Assembly: GCF_902506535.1 (NCBI RefSeq) | Contig: NZ_LR733824.1 | Span: 836,526-900,525 of the forward strand | DNA length: 64,000 nucleotides | Reading direction: 5' to 3' | Origin: Pseudomonas sp. 8Z | GTDB lineage: Bacteria; Pseudomonadota; Gammaproteobacteria; Pseudomonadales; Pseudomonadaceae | Shown here: piece after piece, positions 1 to 9,141 of the stretch | Layout of the letters: each line of letters begins with the position of its first letter | Numbering within the stretch: position 1 is the first letter of the stretch | Translations under genes and position numbers: made by a program | Notes under the pieces: generated by a model | Databases searched by the model: none | What the model was told of the DNA's origin: nothing | What the model saw: only the letters and a program-made list of their open reading frames with translations

Positions 1-1
1 T

Positions 2-43
2 ATCTCCGACCTGAACCCGGATACCGCTGATCACGAGTTCTGA
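2..43 (+). CDS. C-terminal end of an unidentified gene
   Basis: Only the last 13 codons are visible (ISDLNPDTADHEF, then TGA). The reading frame is open from the window edge, and the stop is followed 18 bases later by a strong intrinsic terminator, which supports a real gene end. The fragment is too short to recognise a family. Confidence 0.4.
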   Translation: MSDLNPDTADHEF

Positions 44-61
44 TCGATCCGCGCGTGACGC

Positions 62-98
62 AACGGCTCGCCCTCTTGGGGGCGAGCCGTTTTTGTTT
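62..98 (+). terminator. Intrinsic terminator after the left-edge gene
   Basis: A 12-bp perfect stem (AACGGCTCGCCC with GGGCGAGCCGTT) around a 6-base loop is followed by a T-rich tract. It ends the gene whose stop lies at 41-43. Confidence 0.85.
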
Positions 99-284
99 GT
101 GGGTTATGGGAGTGCCGGACTGGCGAGTTTGTATGAGTGCTCGCTTGTTTTCAGTGTTCGGGCTGCTTATCGGCGTTTCGGTATCTGTTCCGAATTGCCG
201 CGTTTTTGCTGATGTTTTTGGTTTCGCCCTCCCGGGCGGGTGTTCCAACGCCGCTACGGCGTGTTCAGATATTCCGGGTTTCGC

Positions 285-565
285 CCCCTCGGGCGACTCA
301 CTTTTCTTTGAAATGCGCAAAGAAAAGTAAGCAAAAGAAAGCGCACCCCGCCATCCGGGTCTCGCTTCGCTCGACTTCCCTCACTCCGGCACCGCTCCGG
401 GGTCGGCTTGCAAGGGCCATCCATGGCCCTTCAAGCGGGGCCGCCATCGGTATCTCGCGGCATCCATACCGCTCGCCCCCTGTGCAATGCCTACGTTCGG
501 CCTCCTGAAGGGGGCATTTGCGCGCCTGAACGAACTGGTATACCAGGTGTTGCACACAGTGTTTT
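285..565 (+). repeat. Long intergenic repeat, forward copy
   Basis: This is a non-coding stretch with recognisable blocks in order: a CCCTCGGGCGACTCACTTTT start, a small A-rich hairpin (TTTCTTTG...CAAAGAAAAGTAAGCAAAA), then CATCCGGGTC, CCATCCATGGCCC, TCGCGGCATCCAT and CCTCCTGAAGGGGGC. The same ordered blocks occur on the opposite strand at 680-949. From memory, this class of sequence is scattered between genes in Pseudomonas and relatives. Short open frames inside it look spurious. The rest of 99-284 shows no gene. Confidence 0.65.
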
Positions 566-679
566 GGTAGTCGTGAAGTCGCGATGGGGCGCCGAGCTAA
601 ACCAATAGTTTCATTCGCGTAGTTTCATGCGCTTAGATAGCTTGTCGGCTTTCAGTCGGCATCTTGGTCAGCCCTAGGG

Positions 680-949
680 CTGACCAGTGTTCAGGCACGC
701 AGAGTCTCGGGGAATAACCGTAGTTTCAGGCGCGTGCAGAGCCCGCCCAGGAGGGCGAACGGAATCGTCGTGGAAGAGGTTGAGCGACATGGATGTCGCG
801 AGAGCTGCGATGGGCCATGGATGGCCCACCGCGGCGGGCCTCTGGAGCGGCGATGGAGTGAGCGAACCCTCGCGCAGCGAGGGCCGGATGAAAGGGCGGA
901 GGTTTTGGTTACTTTTGCCCCAAAAGTGACTCGCCCGGGAGGGCGAAAC
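680..949 (-). repeat. Long intergenic repeat, inverted second copy
   Basis: Read on the minus strand this stretch repeats the block order of 285-565: a CCCTCCCGGGCGAGTCACTTTT-like start, AAAGTAACCAAAA, CATCCGGCCCTCG, CCATCCATGGCCC, TCGCGACATCCATGTCGCTC and CCTCCTGGGCGGGC. The two copies have diverged and face each other. Its outer edge abuts the IS-like end at 950. No gene is supported here. Confidence 0.65.
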
Positions 950-1076
950 GGGACTGTCAGTAATTTTGTGTTCGGGCATCACATGCGTTTAAGGTGCATG
1001 ACATGCCTAGCAAAAAGACCCCGGCCATCAAGGCCAAGAAAGAGCTGCCTGAGATTCCTAAGGAGCTGGTCGAACG
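950..1076 (+). mobile_element. Left-end remnant of an IS256-like insertion sequence
   Basis: The stretch begins GGGACTGTCAGTAATTTTGTG, which resembles the terminal repeats I know from IS256-family elements. It is followed about 50 bases later by the start of a transposase-like frame (MPSKKTPAIKAKKELPEIPK..., 1003 onward). Similarity to IS256 transposases stops around codon 25, where the sequence changes abruptly into rRNA leader. The element therefore lacks nearly all of its transposase and its right end. The family call rests on memory of the N-terminal 'LPEIPxEL' pattern. Confidence 0.5.
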
Positions 1077-1143
1077 CTTGGGTTTTGAGAAAACCCTAAA
1101 CTTGGCTCAGCAATCGCAAATCTCTTTATTACTAAAGAGTTAA
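1003..1143 (+). pseudogene. Truncated IS256-like transposase fused to antisense rRNA leader
   Basis: A 46-codon frame starts at ATG 1003 and stops at TAA 1141-1143. Roughly the first 25 residues look like the N-terminus of an IS256-family transposase. The remaining 20 or so are read antisense through the rRNA leader and have no protein meaning. All catalytic DDE residues are missing, so the product cannot transpose. The junction lies at about 1075-1077. Confidence 0.5.
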
Positions 1144-1283
1144 CTCTCGAATTAACGAGTGTTGCTTTGTGATGCTGATAATCTTTCGACTCTCAGTCTT
1201 ACTTCACAAGCACCCACACGAATTGCTTGATTCAGTTGTTAAAGAACAGTTGGTTAAGCCTTTCGTCTCAACCGAGGCCGCGC
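1077..1283 (-). other. 16S rRNA leader with boxA, lacking its 16S gene
   Basis: On the minus strand this carries the Pseudomonas rrn leader. The antitermination boxA TGTTCTTTAACA is at 1237-1248. It is followed by the conserved AAGCAATTCGTGTGGGTGC region, a hairpin around TCTCGAATTAACGAG-like sequence, and the leader end AGGGTTTTCTCAAAACCCAAG at 1077-1097. In intact operons I recall the next bases as CAGTATTGAAC followed by the 16S start GAAGAGTTTGATC. Here that sequence is missing and IS256-like DNA follows instead. No 16S, 23S, 5S or spacer tRNA sequence exists on the left side of the window. Confidence 0.8.
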
Positions 1284-1535
1284 ATTCTACAGCAGCCTTT
1301 CAATCCGTCAAGCTGTTTTTCGATTTTGTTTCCAGAGAAACTTCTTTCTACTCAACCACTTGCGCTTTCGATCAGAGCTTCTTCTCTCAAGCGGGAGGCA
1401 AATCATACAGCGTTCAAAACCGCTGTCAACACCTCTTTTCTACCGCTCTCGATCCACTTGATCGAATCACCAACAGGACTCAACCACCACCCTGTCGACC
1501 GGCGCGCATTCTACATCCAGCAGAATACGCGTCAA
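1284..1535 (-). promoter_or_regulatory. Three tandem rRNA promoters
   Basis: Three sigma70 promoters point left, each with a 16-base spacer. The first is TTGACG (1530-1535) with TAGAAT (1508-1513). The second is TTGACA (1424-1429) with TATGAT (1402-1407). The third is TTGACG (1306-1311) with TAGAAT (1284-1289). The first and third are followed by GC-rich discriminators (GCGCGCC, GCGCGGCC), typical of stringently controlled rRNA promoters. They lie just downstream of tyrS on the same strand, where an rrn operon is expected in Pseudomonas. Confidence 0.85.
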
Positions 1536-1553
1536 GCCTTGATTGCAGTCTTG

Positions 1554-2756
1554 TTACTCTGCTTTGAGGAGCGTGATGCGCGCAAAGGCTTTCTTACCAG
1601 CCTGACAGATATGAGTGGAACCTACTTTGAAGAGGAAGGCGCGATCGACCACCTCACCGTCAACACGCACGCCACCCGACCCAAGAAGATCGCGAGCTAC
1701 CGCTGCATTTTTAACCAAGCCTGCCTTGTTAAGAACAGAGGAGATCGGCATATCCTCAGCCGAAGCCAGCTCCACCCCTGGCAAATCTTCGGGCAACTCG
1801 CCATCTTTCATGCGATTACCAGCAGAACGGTGTGCGCTGGCAGCAGCCTCCTTACCATGGAAGCGCGCAACGAGCTCTTCAGCCAGCTTGATTTTGATAT
1901 CGCGAGGATTCGCTCCCTGCTCGACATCACGCTTGAACTGCCCAATCTCCTCCATGGTACGGAAGCTGAGCAGCTCGAAGTAACGCCACATCAGTGCATC
2001 TGGCATGGACACCAGCTTGCTGTACATCACACCTGGCGCCTCTTGGATACCGACGTAGTTACCAAGAGACTTGGACATCTTCTTCACACCATCGAGCCCT
2101 TCGAGCAAGGGCATGGTGACAATGCACTGCGATTCCTGACCGTAGGCACGCTGCAACTCGCGTCCCATCAGCAAGTTGAATTTCTGGTCGGTACCACCAA
2201 GCTCCACATCAGCCTTTAGCGCAACGGAGTCATACCCCTGAACCAATGGGTAGAGGAACTCATGAATGGCGATCGACTGATTGCTGGTGTAGCGCTTATC
2301 GAAATCGTCGCGCTCAAGCATCCGCGCCACGGTGTACTGCGATGCCAGGCGAATAAATTCAGCCGGTTTGAGCTGATCCATCCATGTGGAGTTGAACGCC
2401 ACCTCGGTCTTAGCCGGATCGAGAATCTTGAAGACCTGCTGCTTATAGGTCTCAGCGTTATCCAGCACCTGCTCACGAGTTAGAGGCGGGCGAGTAGCGC
2501 TCTTGCCACTCGGATCACCAATCATTCCGGTGAAGTCACCAATCAGGAAGACCACCTGATGCCCCAGCTCCTGAAACTGACGCAGCTTATTAATAAGGAC
2601 GGTATGACCGAGATGCAGATCGGGCGCAGTAGGGTCGAAACCCGCCTTGATCCGCAGCGGCTGACCGCGCTTGAGCTTTTCTACCAGCTCAGCCTCAACC
2701 AGAACCTCTTCCGCACCACGCTTGATAAGCGCCAGCTGCTCTTCAACCGACTTCAT
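1554..2756 (-). CDS. tyrS: Tyrosyl-tRNA synthetase
   Basis: This cytosolic class I synthetase charges tRNA-Tyr with tyrosine using ATP. The 400-residue protein has the HIGH-type motif HLGH at residues 48-51, KMSKS at 226-230, and a C-terminal S4-like RNA-binding domain from about residue 335. I chose the ATG at 2756 ([14 protein letters not shown]) because the 21 extra upstream codons do not look like family sequence. It corresponds by position to PAO1 PA0668, called tyrZ there, which I remember as next to an rrn operon. The rRNA promoters start within 20 bases of its stop. It is transcribed divergently from mepM. Confidence 0.95.
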   Translation of the reverse strand: MKSVEEQLALIKRGAEEVLVEAELVEKLKRGQPLRIKAGFDPTAPDLHLGHTVLINKLRQFQELGHQVVFLIGDFTGMIGDPSGKSATRPPLTREQVLDNAETYKQQVFKILDPAKTEVAFNSTWMDQLKPAEFIRLASQYTVARMLERDDFDKRYTSNQSIAIHEFLYPLVQGYDSVALKADVELGGTDQKFNLLMGRELQRAYGQESQCIVTMPLLEGLDGVKKMSKSLGNYVGIQEAPGVMYSKLVSMPDALMWRYFELLSFRTMEEIGQFKRDVEQGANPRDIKIKLAEELVARFHGKEAAASAHRSAGNRMKDGELPEDLPGVELASAEDMPISSVLNKAGLVKNAAVARDLLGSGGVRVDGEVVDRAFLFKVGSTHICQAGKKAFARITLLKAE

Positions 2757-2965
2757 AAAATGACTCGCAATGACCGTATTCAAAAGGGATCCAACCATAC
2801 AAGAACGCCAACAAATCACAAGTTTTGCTCAGCGCAAGGCAGCCCCGGCGTCGTTCATCATCTGCAGGGTTGCCTCTGGGCGGTTTTGGTTATATTTTAT
2901 ACAGTTAGTGCATATTCATCATGCGCTTCTTTTAATCTTCATCTTTTCACTTCAAAAGCAGCCCT

Positions 2966-4393
2966 ATGACCTCTACATCTAAAGCGCCGCCACTCTATCC
3001 AAAGTCCCATATTCTGGCAGCGAGCGGCGTTGCTGCGCTCTTGAGCCTGGCTCTGCTGGTGTTTCCTTCGCGTGAAGTCGAAGCGCAGAAGACATTCATC
3101 GATCTGGATCTCGGCAACGATGCCGAAATGGTGCTGCAGGAAAAGGATGACCTCCGAGCGGGACGAGCAGACGACAAAACTGCCTCTCCATTTGCTCTGA
3201 TTGAAGAAAGCTCGGACACCGAGCACAGCGCTGGACTAGAAGACGCTGACGAAAACGCTCTCGCTGCTGCAGACCTGCCCCCCGACGACCCAACCCACAA
3301 AAGCATCACCGTAACTAACGGCGATACGCTTTCAACGGTATTCGCCAAAGTGGGCTTGAATGCCAACGACCTTCATGAGGCGCTAAATAGCAGTAAGGAC
3401 GCCAAGCAATTTAGCAACCTCAAGATAGGCCAAGTCCTGCAGTTCGAACTGGACGAGGAAGGCAAACTCAAGAATCTTCAAAGCAAGCTCAACGAGCTGG
3501 AAACCATTCGCCTGAGCCGTACCGACAAGGGCTATGAGTTTCAGAGTGAGGTGGTCAAACCTGAGGTCGTCGATACTTACAGCCATGGCGTGATCAACAG
3601 CTCGCTATTCCTCTCGGCAAAGCGCGCTGGCCTCTCTCATGGCCTGACGATGGAACTGGCGAATATATTTGGTTATGACATCGACTTCGCCATGGATATT
3701 CGCGACGGCGACGAGTTCGAACTGGTTTACGAAAATAGGGTGATCAACGGCAAGCGTGTCGGCACAGGCGACATTCTATCTGCCCGCTTCACCAATCGAG
3801 GCAAGACCTACACCGCGGTGCGCTACACCGACCGTCAGGGCAACACCAGTTACTACACCGCCAATGGCGAGAGCATGCGCAAGGCGTTCATCCGTACCCC
3901 GGTCGACTTTGCTCGCATCAGCTCGCGCTTTTCAAATGGGCGCAAGCACCCGATTCTCAACAAGATCCGTGCCCACAAAGGCGTCGACTACGCAGCCCCC
4001 CGCGGCACGCCGATCAAGGCTGCCGGTGATGGCAAGGTCGTCCTCGCCGGTCGCAACGGTGGTTACGGCAATACCGTGATTCTCCAGCATGGCCAGCGCT
4101 ACCGGACGCTTTATGCACATATGCAAGGTTTTGCCAAAGGCATGCGTAATGGCATTAACGTCAAACAAGGCCAGATCATTGGCTATATCGGTACGACCGG
4201 CCTTTCCACAGGACCTCACCTGCACTATGAGTTCCAGGTCAACGGCGTGCATGTAGACCCACTGAGCCAGAAGCTGCCAATGGCTGACCCGATCGCTGCC
4301 AACGAGAAATCGCGTTTCATGCAGCAAAGCAAGCCATTGATGGCTCGCATGGATCAGGAAAGAGCCACCATGCTGGCCGCCAATAAGCCTTAA
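2966..4393 (+). CDS. mepM: Murein DD-endopeptidase, M23 family
   Basis: This is a periplasmic, inner-membrane-anchored zinc peptidase that cuts peptidoglycan crosslinks. The 475-residue protein has a hydrophobic anchor at about residues 17-34, an acidic linker, a LysM/OapA-like region at about 110-165 (VTNGDTLSTVFAKVGL), and the M23 (LytM) domain in the last third. Zinc-binding motifs are HKGVD near residue 337 and GPHLHYEF near residue 418, so the active site looks intact. The gene precedes anmK by 3 bases, which suggests co-transcription of wall cleavage with wall-fragment recycling. An A/T-rich TATATTTTATAC stretch about 70 bases upstream is a plausible promoter element. Confidence 0.9.
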   Translation: MTSTSKAPPLYPKSHILAASGVAALLSLALLVFPSREVEAQKTFIDLDLGNDAEMVLQEKDDLRAGRADDKTASPFALIEESSDTEHSAGLEDADENALAAADLPPDDPTHKSITVTNGDTLSTVFAKVGLNANDLHEALNSSKDAKQFSNLKIGQVLQFELDEEGKLKNLQSKLNELETIRLSRTDKGYEFQSEVVKPEVVDTYSHGVINSSLFLSAKRAGLSHGLTMELANIFGYDIDFAMDIRDGDEFELVYENRVINGKRVGTGDILSARFTNRGKTYTAVRYTDRQGNTSYYTANGESMRKAFIRTPVDFARISSRFSNGRKHPILNKIRAHKGVDYAAPRGTPIKAAGDGKVVLAGRNGGYGNTVILQHGQRYRTLYAHMQGFAKGMRNGINVKQGQIIGYIGTTGLSTGPHLHYEFQVNGVHVDPLSQKLPMADPIAANEKSRFMQQSKPLMARMDQERATMLAANKP

Positions 4394-5494
<1,101 letters not shown>

Positions 5495-5499
5495 ATGAA

Positions 5500-5524
5500 A
5501 ACGCCGCATACAAGACGCGGCGTT
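5500..5524 (-). terminator. Terminator for erpA between convergent genes
   Basis: An 8-bp stem (AACGCCGC with GCGGCGTT) is followed on the minus strand by TTTTCATTT. It lies between the stops of anmK and erpA. The T-tract favours termination of the leftward transcript. Confidence 0.65.
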
Positions 5525-5540
5525 AGCGAACATAGATCGA

Positions 5541-5891
5541 TCAGATCGAGAACGACGAACCACAGCCACAAGTCGTTGTGGCGTTGGGATTCTTGATCAC
5601 AAAGCGCGACCCTTCCAGGCCTTCTTGATAATCGACCTCCGAGCCGACCAGGTACTGGAAGCTCATGGCATCGACGACCAAACTGACACCCTCGCGCTCG
5701 ACAATGGTGTCATCTTCGGCAACGTCTTCATCGAAGGTGAAGCCATACTGGAAACCAGAACAACCGCCGCCCGTGACGAATACGCGTAGTTTCAGACGCG
5801 GATTGCCTTCTTCATCAACCAGGTTCTTCACCTTACTGGCTGCGCCCTGGGTGAAGTGCAAGGGGGCAGGGGTGAAGCTTTCGACGCTCAT
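5541..5891 (-). CDS. erpA: Iron-sulfur cluster insertion protein ErpA
   Basis: This A-type carrier delivers Fe-S clusters to apoproteins such as those of isoprenoid synthesis. The 116-residue protein has the HesB-like fold signature with the three cysteines expected: one in [11 protein letters not shown] and two in TTCGCGSSF at the C-terminus. The start is ATG 5891 ([13 protein letters not shown]). The longer frame upstream adds 24 residues unlike the family. The bactofilin gene lies 72 bases upstream on the same strand. Confidence 0.93.
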   Translation of the reverse strand: MSVESFTPAPLHFTQGAASKVKNLVDEEGNPRLKLRVFVTGGGCSGFQYGFTFDEDVAEDDTIVEREGVSLVVDAMSFQYLVGSEVDYQEGLEGSRFVIKNPNATTTCGCGSSFSI

Positions 5892-5963
5892 GCTGTACTC
5901 CCGGCGACATGCGCCATACTGCGTTAGGCATGCATTATCCGCTTGCCCTAGAAAATCGGTCAA

Positions 5964-6377
5964 CTATTGCTCGACATCCAGCGTTTCAGGCAACTCTAAC
6001 GGGCGTCCTTCGCCCTCCTTGATTGGGCACAGGCGTCCTTCGATTTGTGCGCCCATGGCCATTTCCATCAGAGCGTAATGAAGATTACCGCGAACCCGTG
6101 CGCGCGCCCCCAACTCAAGATGGGTCGAAGCGAAGACATCACCGACCACCTCACCGTCTACGACGATATGAGGTGCTCGAACCTCACCTTCAACCATGCC
6201 GCCAACGCTAATCCGAACCAACCCCTCAGACGCCACCAGATTGCCCGTGACCCGGCCATCGACCTGAACAGCCCCCTGAAAGCGCATGTTACCGATCAGC
6301 TCAGCCCCCGAGGCGATGAGACTGGTCTTACCGCTAAAACGCTGTAAATCTGGTTTTGGCTTCTCTTTATTCCACAT
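5964..6377 (-). CDS. Bactofilin family protein
   Basis: Bactofilins polymerise into cytoskeletal filaments that scaffold cell-wall enzymes. The 137-residue protein has the small beta-helix core with repeating hydrophobic/glycine pattern (GNMRFQGAVQVDGRVTGNL, then SVGGMVEGEVRAPHIVVDGEVVGDVF) between short unstructured ends. It has no signal peptide or membrane segment. It sits 9 bases after the membrane protein at 6387-7109, so the pair is likely co-expressed and may interact at the membrane. That link is inference from spacing. Confidence 0.85.
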   Translation of the reverse strand: MWNKEKPKPDLQRFSGKTSLIASGAELIGNMRFQGAVQVDGRVTGNLVASEGLVRISVGGMVEGEVRAPHIVVDGEVVGDVFASTHLELGARARVRGNLHYALMEMAMGAQIEGRLCPIKEGEGRPLELPETLDVEQ

Positions 6378-6386
6378 GAGCGGGTG

Positions 6387-7109
6387 TTACTCCTTCTTTA
6401 ACCATTTGAATGTACGACTCTGCAGCTTTTGCCCGCTAACTTCGGCCTCGACCTTAACCTGACTCGGCACGAACCCTTTCGGCAACGCTAATTCACCAAA
6501 GCGACCAGCCTCGGGCAAGGATTGAAAATGCTTGAAGGAAAATGGCGTTTTCTCACCCTCGAACTCCTCGCTGACTGCAGCTAGAGCAAGCTTGGCGGCT
6601 TTACCATCCTGCTTACCCTCGATACTGATGCGCAGTTTTCCTTCCAGCGGTTGTTCGGCAGAGCCAACGCGACTGAGCAGCAGTTTGTAGCGAAAACGCA
6701 ATGGATCATCGGTCGCTTGAAGTTCGAAGGCGCGAATACGCAATCCATCTCGACGACTGCCAGGCGCTAACACCCCCTTGTAGAACGCGACATCCTGTTG
6801 CAACGCGAAAACCTGCTCCTCAAGCAGCTTGATAGTTCGGCGATTTTGCTCCATCGCCTGCTGGCCTACCTTCTCGCCGCTCCCCACGACAGCCAGACGC
6901 TGACGAAGAAACTCCAGCTCCTTGTCCTGCTCGACGATGCGCGCCTGCAGCGTCTGGGTTTCTTCGGCATCTGGCGCGAACCCCAAGTAGGCAATGAACC
7001 ATCCAGCCGCGAATACCAGAGGAATGCTCAGCACCAGAAACCATACGAGACGACGACGCAAGCGCTCACGTCGCGGATCACTGAAACGAACCTCCCAGCC
7101 AGCACTCAT
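6387..7109 (-). CDS. Single-pass membrane protein, DUF6776-like
   Basis: This 240-residue protein has a short basic cytoplasmic N-terminus (RRERLRRRL), one membrane segment at about residues 20-40, a coiled coil at about 45-105 (QTLQARIVEQDKELEFLRQRL...) and a beta-rich periplasmic C-terminal domain. I recognise it as the conserved Pseudomonas protein upstream of bactofilin (DUF6776), but its function is unknown to me. The start is ATG 7109, which overlaps the stop of the upstream small ORF as ATGA. Its coiled coil resembles adaptors of wall machines, which together with the bactofilin neighbour suggests a role in cell envelope organisation. That is inference. Confidence 0.75.
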   Translation of the reverse strand: MSAGWEVRFSDPRRERLRRRLVWFLVLSIPLVFAAGWFIAYLGFAPDAEETQTLQARIVEQDKELEFLRQRLAVVGSGEKVGQQAMEQNRRTIKLLEEQVFALQQDVAFYKGVLAPGSRRDGLRIRAFELQATDDPLRFRYKLLLSRVGSAEQPLEGKLRISIEGKQDGKAAKLALAAVSEEFEGEKTPFSFKHFQSLPEAGRFGELALPKGFVPSQVKVEAEVSGQKLQSRTFKWLKKE

Positions 7110-7321
7110 GGCAACGCCCGCAGGTAGCCGACCAGGGCTTGCACGACATGCCGCCACAACAGAACAACGCCATAAGTTGTAACGCCCCCACTCGCTGGCA
7201 GCTCAAAGCCGATCACATCGTTGACCATCAAATGCCCCCGCCAGATACAACTGGTAAACCGGCGATGATAAAGCTGCATTGGCCAGGCGCCAAACCCGAT
7301 GGTGACGCAGTAGCGTGACAA
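7106..7321 (-). CDS. Small hypothetical protein coupled to the DUF6776 gene
   Basis: An open frame of up to 71 codons runs from a TTG at 7321 (or an ATG at 7279, giving 57 residues) to a TGA that overlaps the next start as ATGA. This suggests translational coupling. The sequence is basic and aromatic-rich (MQLYHRRFTSCIWRGHL) with a hydrophobic C-terminal stretch (TTYGVVLLWRHVVQALVGYL). Third-position GC looks like coding DNA. The SD-like AGAGG before the TTG is too close to it to be useful, so the ATG may be the true start. I do not recognise a family. As I remember, argC occupies this slot in other pseudomonads. Confidence 0.45.
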   Translation of the reverse strand: MSRYCVTIGFGAWPMQLYHRRFTSCIWRGHLMVNDVIGFELPASGGVTTYGVVLLWRHVVQALVGYLRALP

Positions 7322-7362
7322 CCTCTACTATCCGGCACATTAGATGCCCCGAGGATGCCCCC

Positions 7363-7791
7363 ATGCTATACCTGTGGCTCAAAGCCTTTCACATCATCGC
7401 AGTGGTCTGCTGGTTCGCCGGTCTGTTCTACCTACCAAGGTTGTTCGTCTATCACGCCATGAGCAGCGATGCGACCAGCCACGAACGCTTCTGCATCATG
7501 GAGCGCAAGCTCTATCGCGGGATCATGATGCCCTCGATGATTCTGACCCTAGCATTAGGGATCTGGCTAATCAGCCTCAACCCAAGCTACTACTTCAGCC
7601 AGGGATGGATGCACGCCAAGCTCACACTGGTCATTGCATTGGTGGCCTATCATCACGTCTGCGGCGCGCAGCTCAAACGCTTCGCACGCGGTGAAAACAC
7701 CCGCGGCCACGTTTTCTATCGCTGGTTCAATGAAGCGCCTGTGCTGGCCTTGCTTGGCATCGTCATCTTGGTGGTCGTTCGCCCGTTCTAA
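7363..7791 (+). CDS. hemJ: Protoporphyrinogen IX oxidase HemJ
   Basis: This integral membrane enzyme oxidises protoporphyrinogen IX to protoporphyrin IX in heme synthesis. The 142-residue protein has four hydrophobic segments. The conserved histidine is in the first (LKAFHIIAVVCWFAGLFYLP) and the conserved lysine in HAKLTLVIAL, matching the HemJ pattern. I chose ATG 7363 because GAGGA lies at good spacing upstream, and the 16 codons before it are not family-like. It is divergent from the small ORF at 7106-7321. Confidence 0.88.
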   Translation: MLYLWLKAFHIIAVVCWFAGLFYLPRLFVYHAMSSDATSHERFCIMERKLYRGIMMPSMILTLALGIWLISLNPSYYFSQGWMHAKLTLVIALVAYHHVCGAQLKRFARGENTRGHVFYRWFNEAPVLALLGIVILVVVRPF

Positions 7792-7839
7792 AGACTTCAA
7801 CGTGCCCTAGCCTGCTTTGCTCCGCCGATACCTACACTC

Positions 7840-9141
7840 GTGTCAAACCACCCAACAGAGACAACGCCACTGCCGATGAAACGCCGTCACTTCCTGGGCC
7901 TTGGCATACTTGGGCTGGCTGGAATCTGGGCGATACGCCCCGGTGACAGCGGCCAGCCCTATTCCCCCTACTTCGAATCGCTCAACGCGCAACTCAAAGC
8001 TGACAGTGACGGCCTACCGGTCTTAGTGCTGGACCTCGATCAACTCGACCAAAACACTGATTTGCTGGCTCAGCGCCTTGGCCAACGCCTGCAGTTACGC
8101 TTACCCGTCAAATCCCTGGCATCGCCGGGGCTGCTGCAATACCTTGCCAAGCGCCTCGACACCCAGCGTTTCATGGTTTTTCATCGACCACACCTGAATC
8201 ACTTGGCGCGCAGCTTTCCACAGGCGGACCTGTTGCTGGGCAAGCCCATGTCGGCGCATGCGGCTCTCGACTTCTATCGCCAGTTACCGCACTACAGCAC
8301 CTTCAATCCCGATCAGCAGCTAACCTGGTTAATCGACACGCAGGCGCGCCTGCAGGACTACGCGGCACTGGCCGAAGCCCTGCAGCGCCCACTGCGCATC
8401 GCCTTAGAAATCGATGTCGGCCTGCAACGCGGTGGTTTTGCCGACCCGGCCAACCTGTCGCATGCCCTACAGCTCCTGCAGACCCAAAGACCGAACCTGC
8501 ACCTGCGAGGGCTGATGGGCTATGACGCCCATATCGCCCGAACACCGCCCTGGATCAGCAGTCGCGAGGCCTTCACACAAGCAACCCAGCGCTACGCCGA
8601 TATGCTGGCGACAGCCCAAACCTTCACTGACATCTGGCCCACTCAGCCGCTGCTCAATGGTGCAGGCAGCCTGACCTATGCATTACACAGCCAGCTAGAT
8701 ACACCACTTAACGAGGTTACGGTGGGCTCGGCCTTAGTTAAGCCCGGCGATTTCGAGACCGAGTTGTTAAACGAGCATCGACCTGCACTGTGGATCGCCA
8801 GCCCGGTGCTCAAGGTGGTAGACGGCGCCCTGCCTTTCTTACAACCAGCACAGCGCGTGCTGGAGGCTTGGAATCCCAATCGTCAGCAGGCCTACTACCT
8901 TTATGGCGGACATTGGCCAGCCCAAGCAATTGCGCCTGAAGGGCTTGATTACGACAAACTGTATGGTCGCAGCGCCGACCAGGAGCGCCTGATTGGAAGT
9001 TCTGCGACCCGACTACAGGTCAATGACTGGGTATTTCTACGCCCATTGGTCAGCGAAGGGGTGATCGGCAGATTCCGTGAAATCCGCCTGCTGCGTGGCG
9101 GCCAGTTGGTTGGTCGCTGGTCAACACTGCCAAGTACGTGA
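7840..9141 (+). CDS. Tat-type PLP fold-III protein (alanine racemase/D-threonine aldolase-like)
   Basis: This 433-residue protein has a twin-arginine-like leader (MKRRHFLGLGILGLAGIWA, residues 13-31) followed by an alanine-racemase-type barrel. The likely PLP lysine is in LRLPVKSLASPGLL, in the position seen in D-threonine aldolase/D-serine dehydratase proteins. The C-terminal beta domain ends FLRPLVSEGVIGRFREIRLL, where the usual metal-binding His-x-Cys of those enzymes is not visible. The substrate is unknown. Start choice is uncertain: GTG 7840 or ATG 7876, which would begin directly at the Tat motif. Export in folded, cofactor-loaded form is an inference from the leader. Confidence 0.75.
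   Translation: MSNHPTETTPLPMKRRHFLGLGILGLAGIWAIRPGDSGQPYSPYFESLNAQLKADSDGLPVLVLDLDQLDQNTDLLAQRLGQRLQLRLPVKSLASPGLLQYLAKRLDTQRFMVFHRPHLNHLARSFPQADLLLGKPMSAHAALDFYRQLPHYSTFNPDQQLTWLIDTQARLQDYAALAEALQRPLRIALEIDVGLQRGGFADPANLSHALQLLQTQRPNLHLRGLMGYDAHIARTPPWISSREAFTQATQRYADMLATAQTFTDIWPTQPLLNGAGSLTYALHSQLDTPLNEVTVGSALVKPGDFETELLNEHRPALWIASPVLKVVDGALPFLQPAQRVLEAWNPNRQQAYYLYGGHWPAQAIAPEGLDYDKLYGRSADQERLIGSSATRLQVNDWVFLRPLVSEGVIGRFREIRLLRGGQLVGRWSTLPST

Noticed and set aside
55..982. Several overlapping 60-120 codon frames in the left intergenic zone
   Set aside because: They overlap in several frames inside a repeated non-coding element and lack ribosome binding sites.
1227..2219. A 330-codon plus-strand frame over the rRNA promoters and tyrS
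   Set aside because: It is antisense to tyrS and spans promoter DNA; the sequence has no recognisable protein character.
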